Source of the DNA: Candidatus Methylomirabilis sp.
Lineage (GTDB): Bacteria > DYJV01
DNA: 17,378 bases
NCBI GenBank assembly: GCA_020722945.1
Contig: DYJV01000049.1
Coordinates: 1-17,378, forward strand
Direction of reading: 5' to 3'
Shown: piece after piece, positions 17,378 to 17,378 of the stretch
Numbering within the stretch: position 1 is the stretch's first letter
Layout of the letters: every line of letters starts with the position of its first letter
Translations under genes and position numbers: made by a program
Notes under the pieces: generated by a model
Told to the model about the DNA's origin: nothing
The model's input: only the letters and a program-made list of their open reading frames with translations
The model's database searches: none

Positions 17378-17378
17378 T

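Noticed and set aside
17345-17378. Start of a plus-strand gene (ATG with AGGGG upstream, reading MSTFVKTKYKF)
   Set aside because: The opposite strand has a longer, more protein-like frame over the same bases; only 11 codons are visible, so it cannot be supported.

Overview
The window reads as an AT-rich Gram-negative, flagellated anaerobe or microaerophile. Supporting signs are a lipid-A-biosynthesis N-terminal (LAB_N) protein, MqnD of the futalosine menaquinone route, a cobalamin-dependent ribonucleotide reductase, a FliD/FliS flagellar module with sigma-28-like and sigma-54-like promoter boxes, and heavy use of AT-rich codons such as ATA and AGA. The combination suggests Deferribacteres (Calditerrivibrio/Deferribacter-like), but that placement is inference from gene style, not a database match.

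Layout. (1) 1-400: the tail of an unidentified gene and a small LAB_N membrane protein, closed by a strong bidirectional terminator. (2) 417-2400, minus strand: a two-gene operon for a sodium:solute (acetate/organic acid type) symporter, with a DUF4212 small subunit and a large SSS subunit, followed upstream by a 350-base AT-rich regulatory gap. (3) 2773-9113, plus strand: a compact, mostly overlapping run of mtaB (tRNA ms2t6A), a 64-residue DUF1858 protein with an in-frame TGA, tgt (queuosine), mqnD (menaquinone), nrdJ (B12-dependent RNR) and an unrecognised protein. (4) 9176-14202, plus strand: a very histidine-rich metal-binding protein, a family 9 glycosyltransferase with a long C-terminal extension, an unrecognised 207-aa protein, a FliD-related protein with a non-FliD N terminus, and a FlgN-like chaperone. 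(5) 14215-17092, minus strand: fliD-fliS, convergent with the preceding block and preceded by stacked sigma-28-like and sigma-54-like promoter motifs. (6) 17093-17378: regulatory DNA and probably the last 31 codons of another minus-strand gene.

The most notable item is the gene at 4089-4283. The sequence on both sides of TGA 4173-4175 belongs to one DUF1858 (hybrid-cluster-protein-associated redox disulfide) domain, and the TGA sits exactly at the first cysteine of the family's CxxC motif, giving a UxxC selenocysteine site. A perfect 8-bp hairpin with a GGG loop lies downstream where a bacterial SECIS element would be expected. The frame has its own strong Shine-Dalgarno sequence and an ATGA overlap with mtaB. 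It is shorter than usual gene-calling limits once split by the TGA, so it is easily left unannotated.

Second in interest is the flagellar part. Two different FliD-type proteins are present, one canonical and one with a replaced N terminus, and both carry calcium-binding-like acidic loops inserted at the flagellin-IN-type motif. They sit next to a glycosyltransferase and a His-rich putative metal-binding protein.
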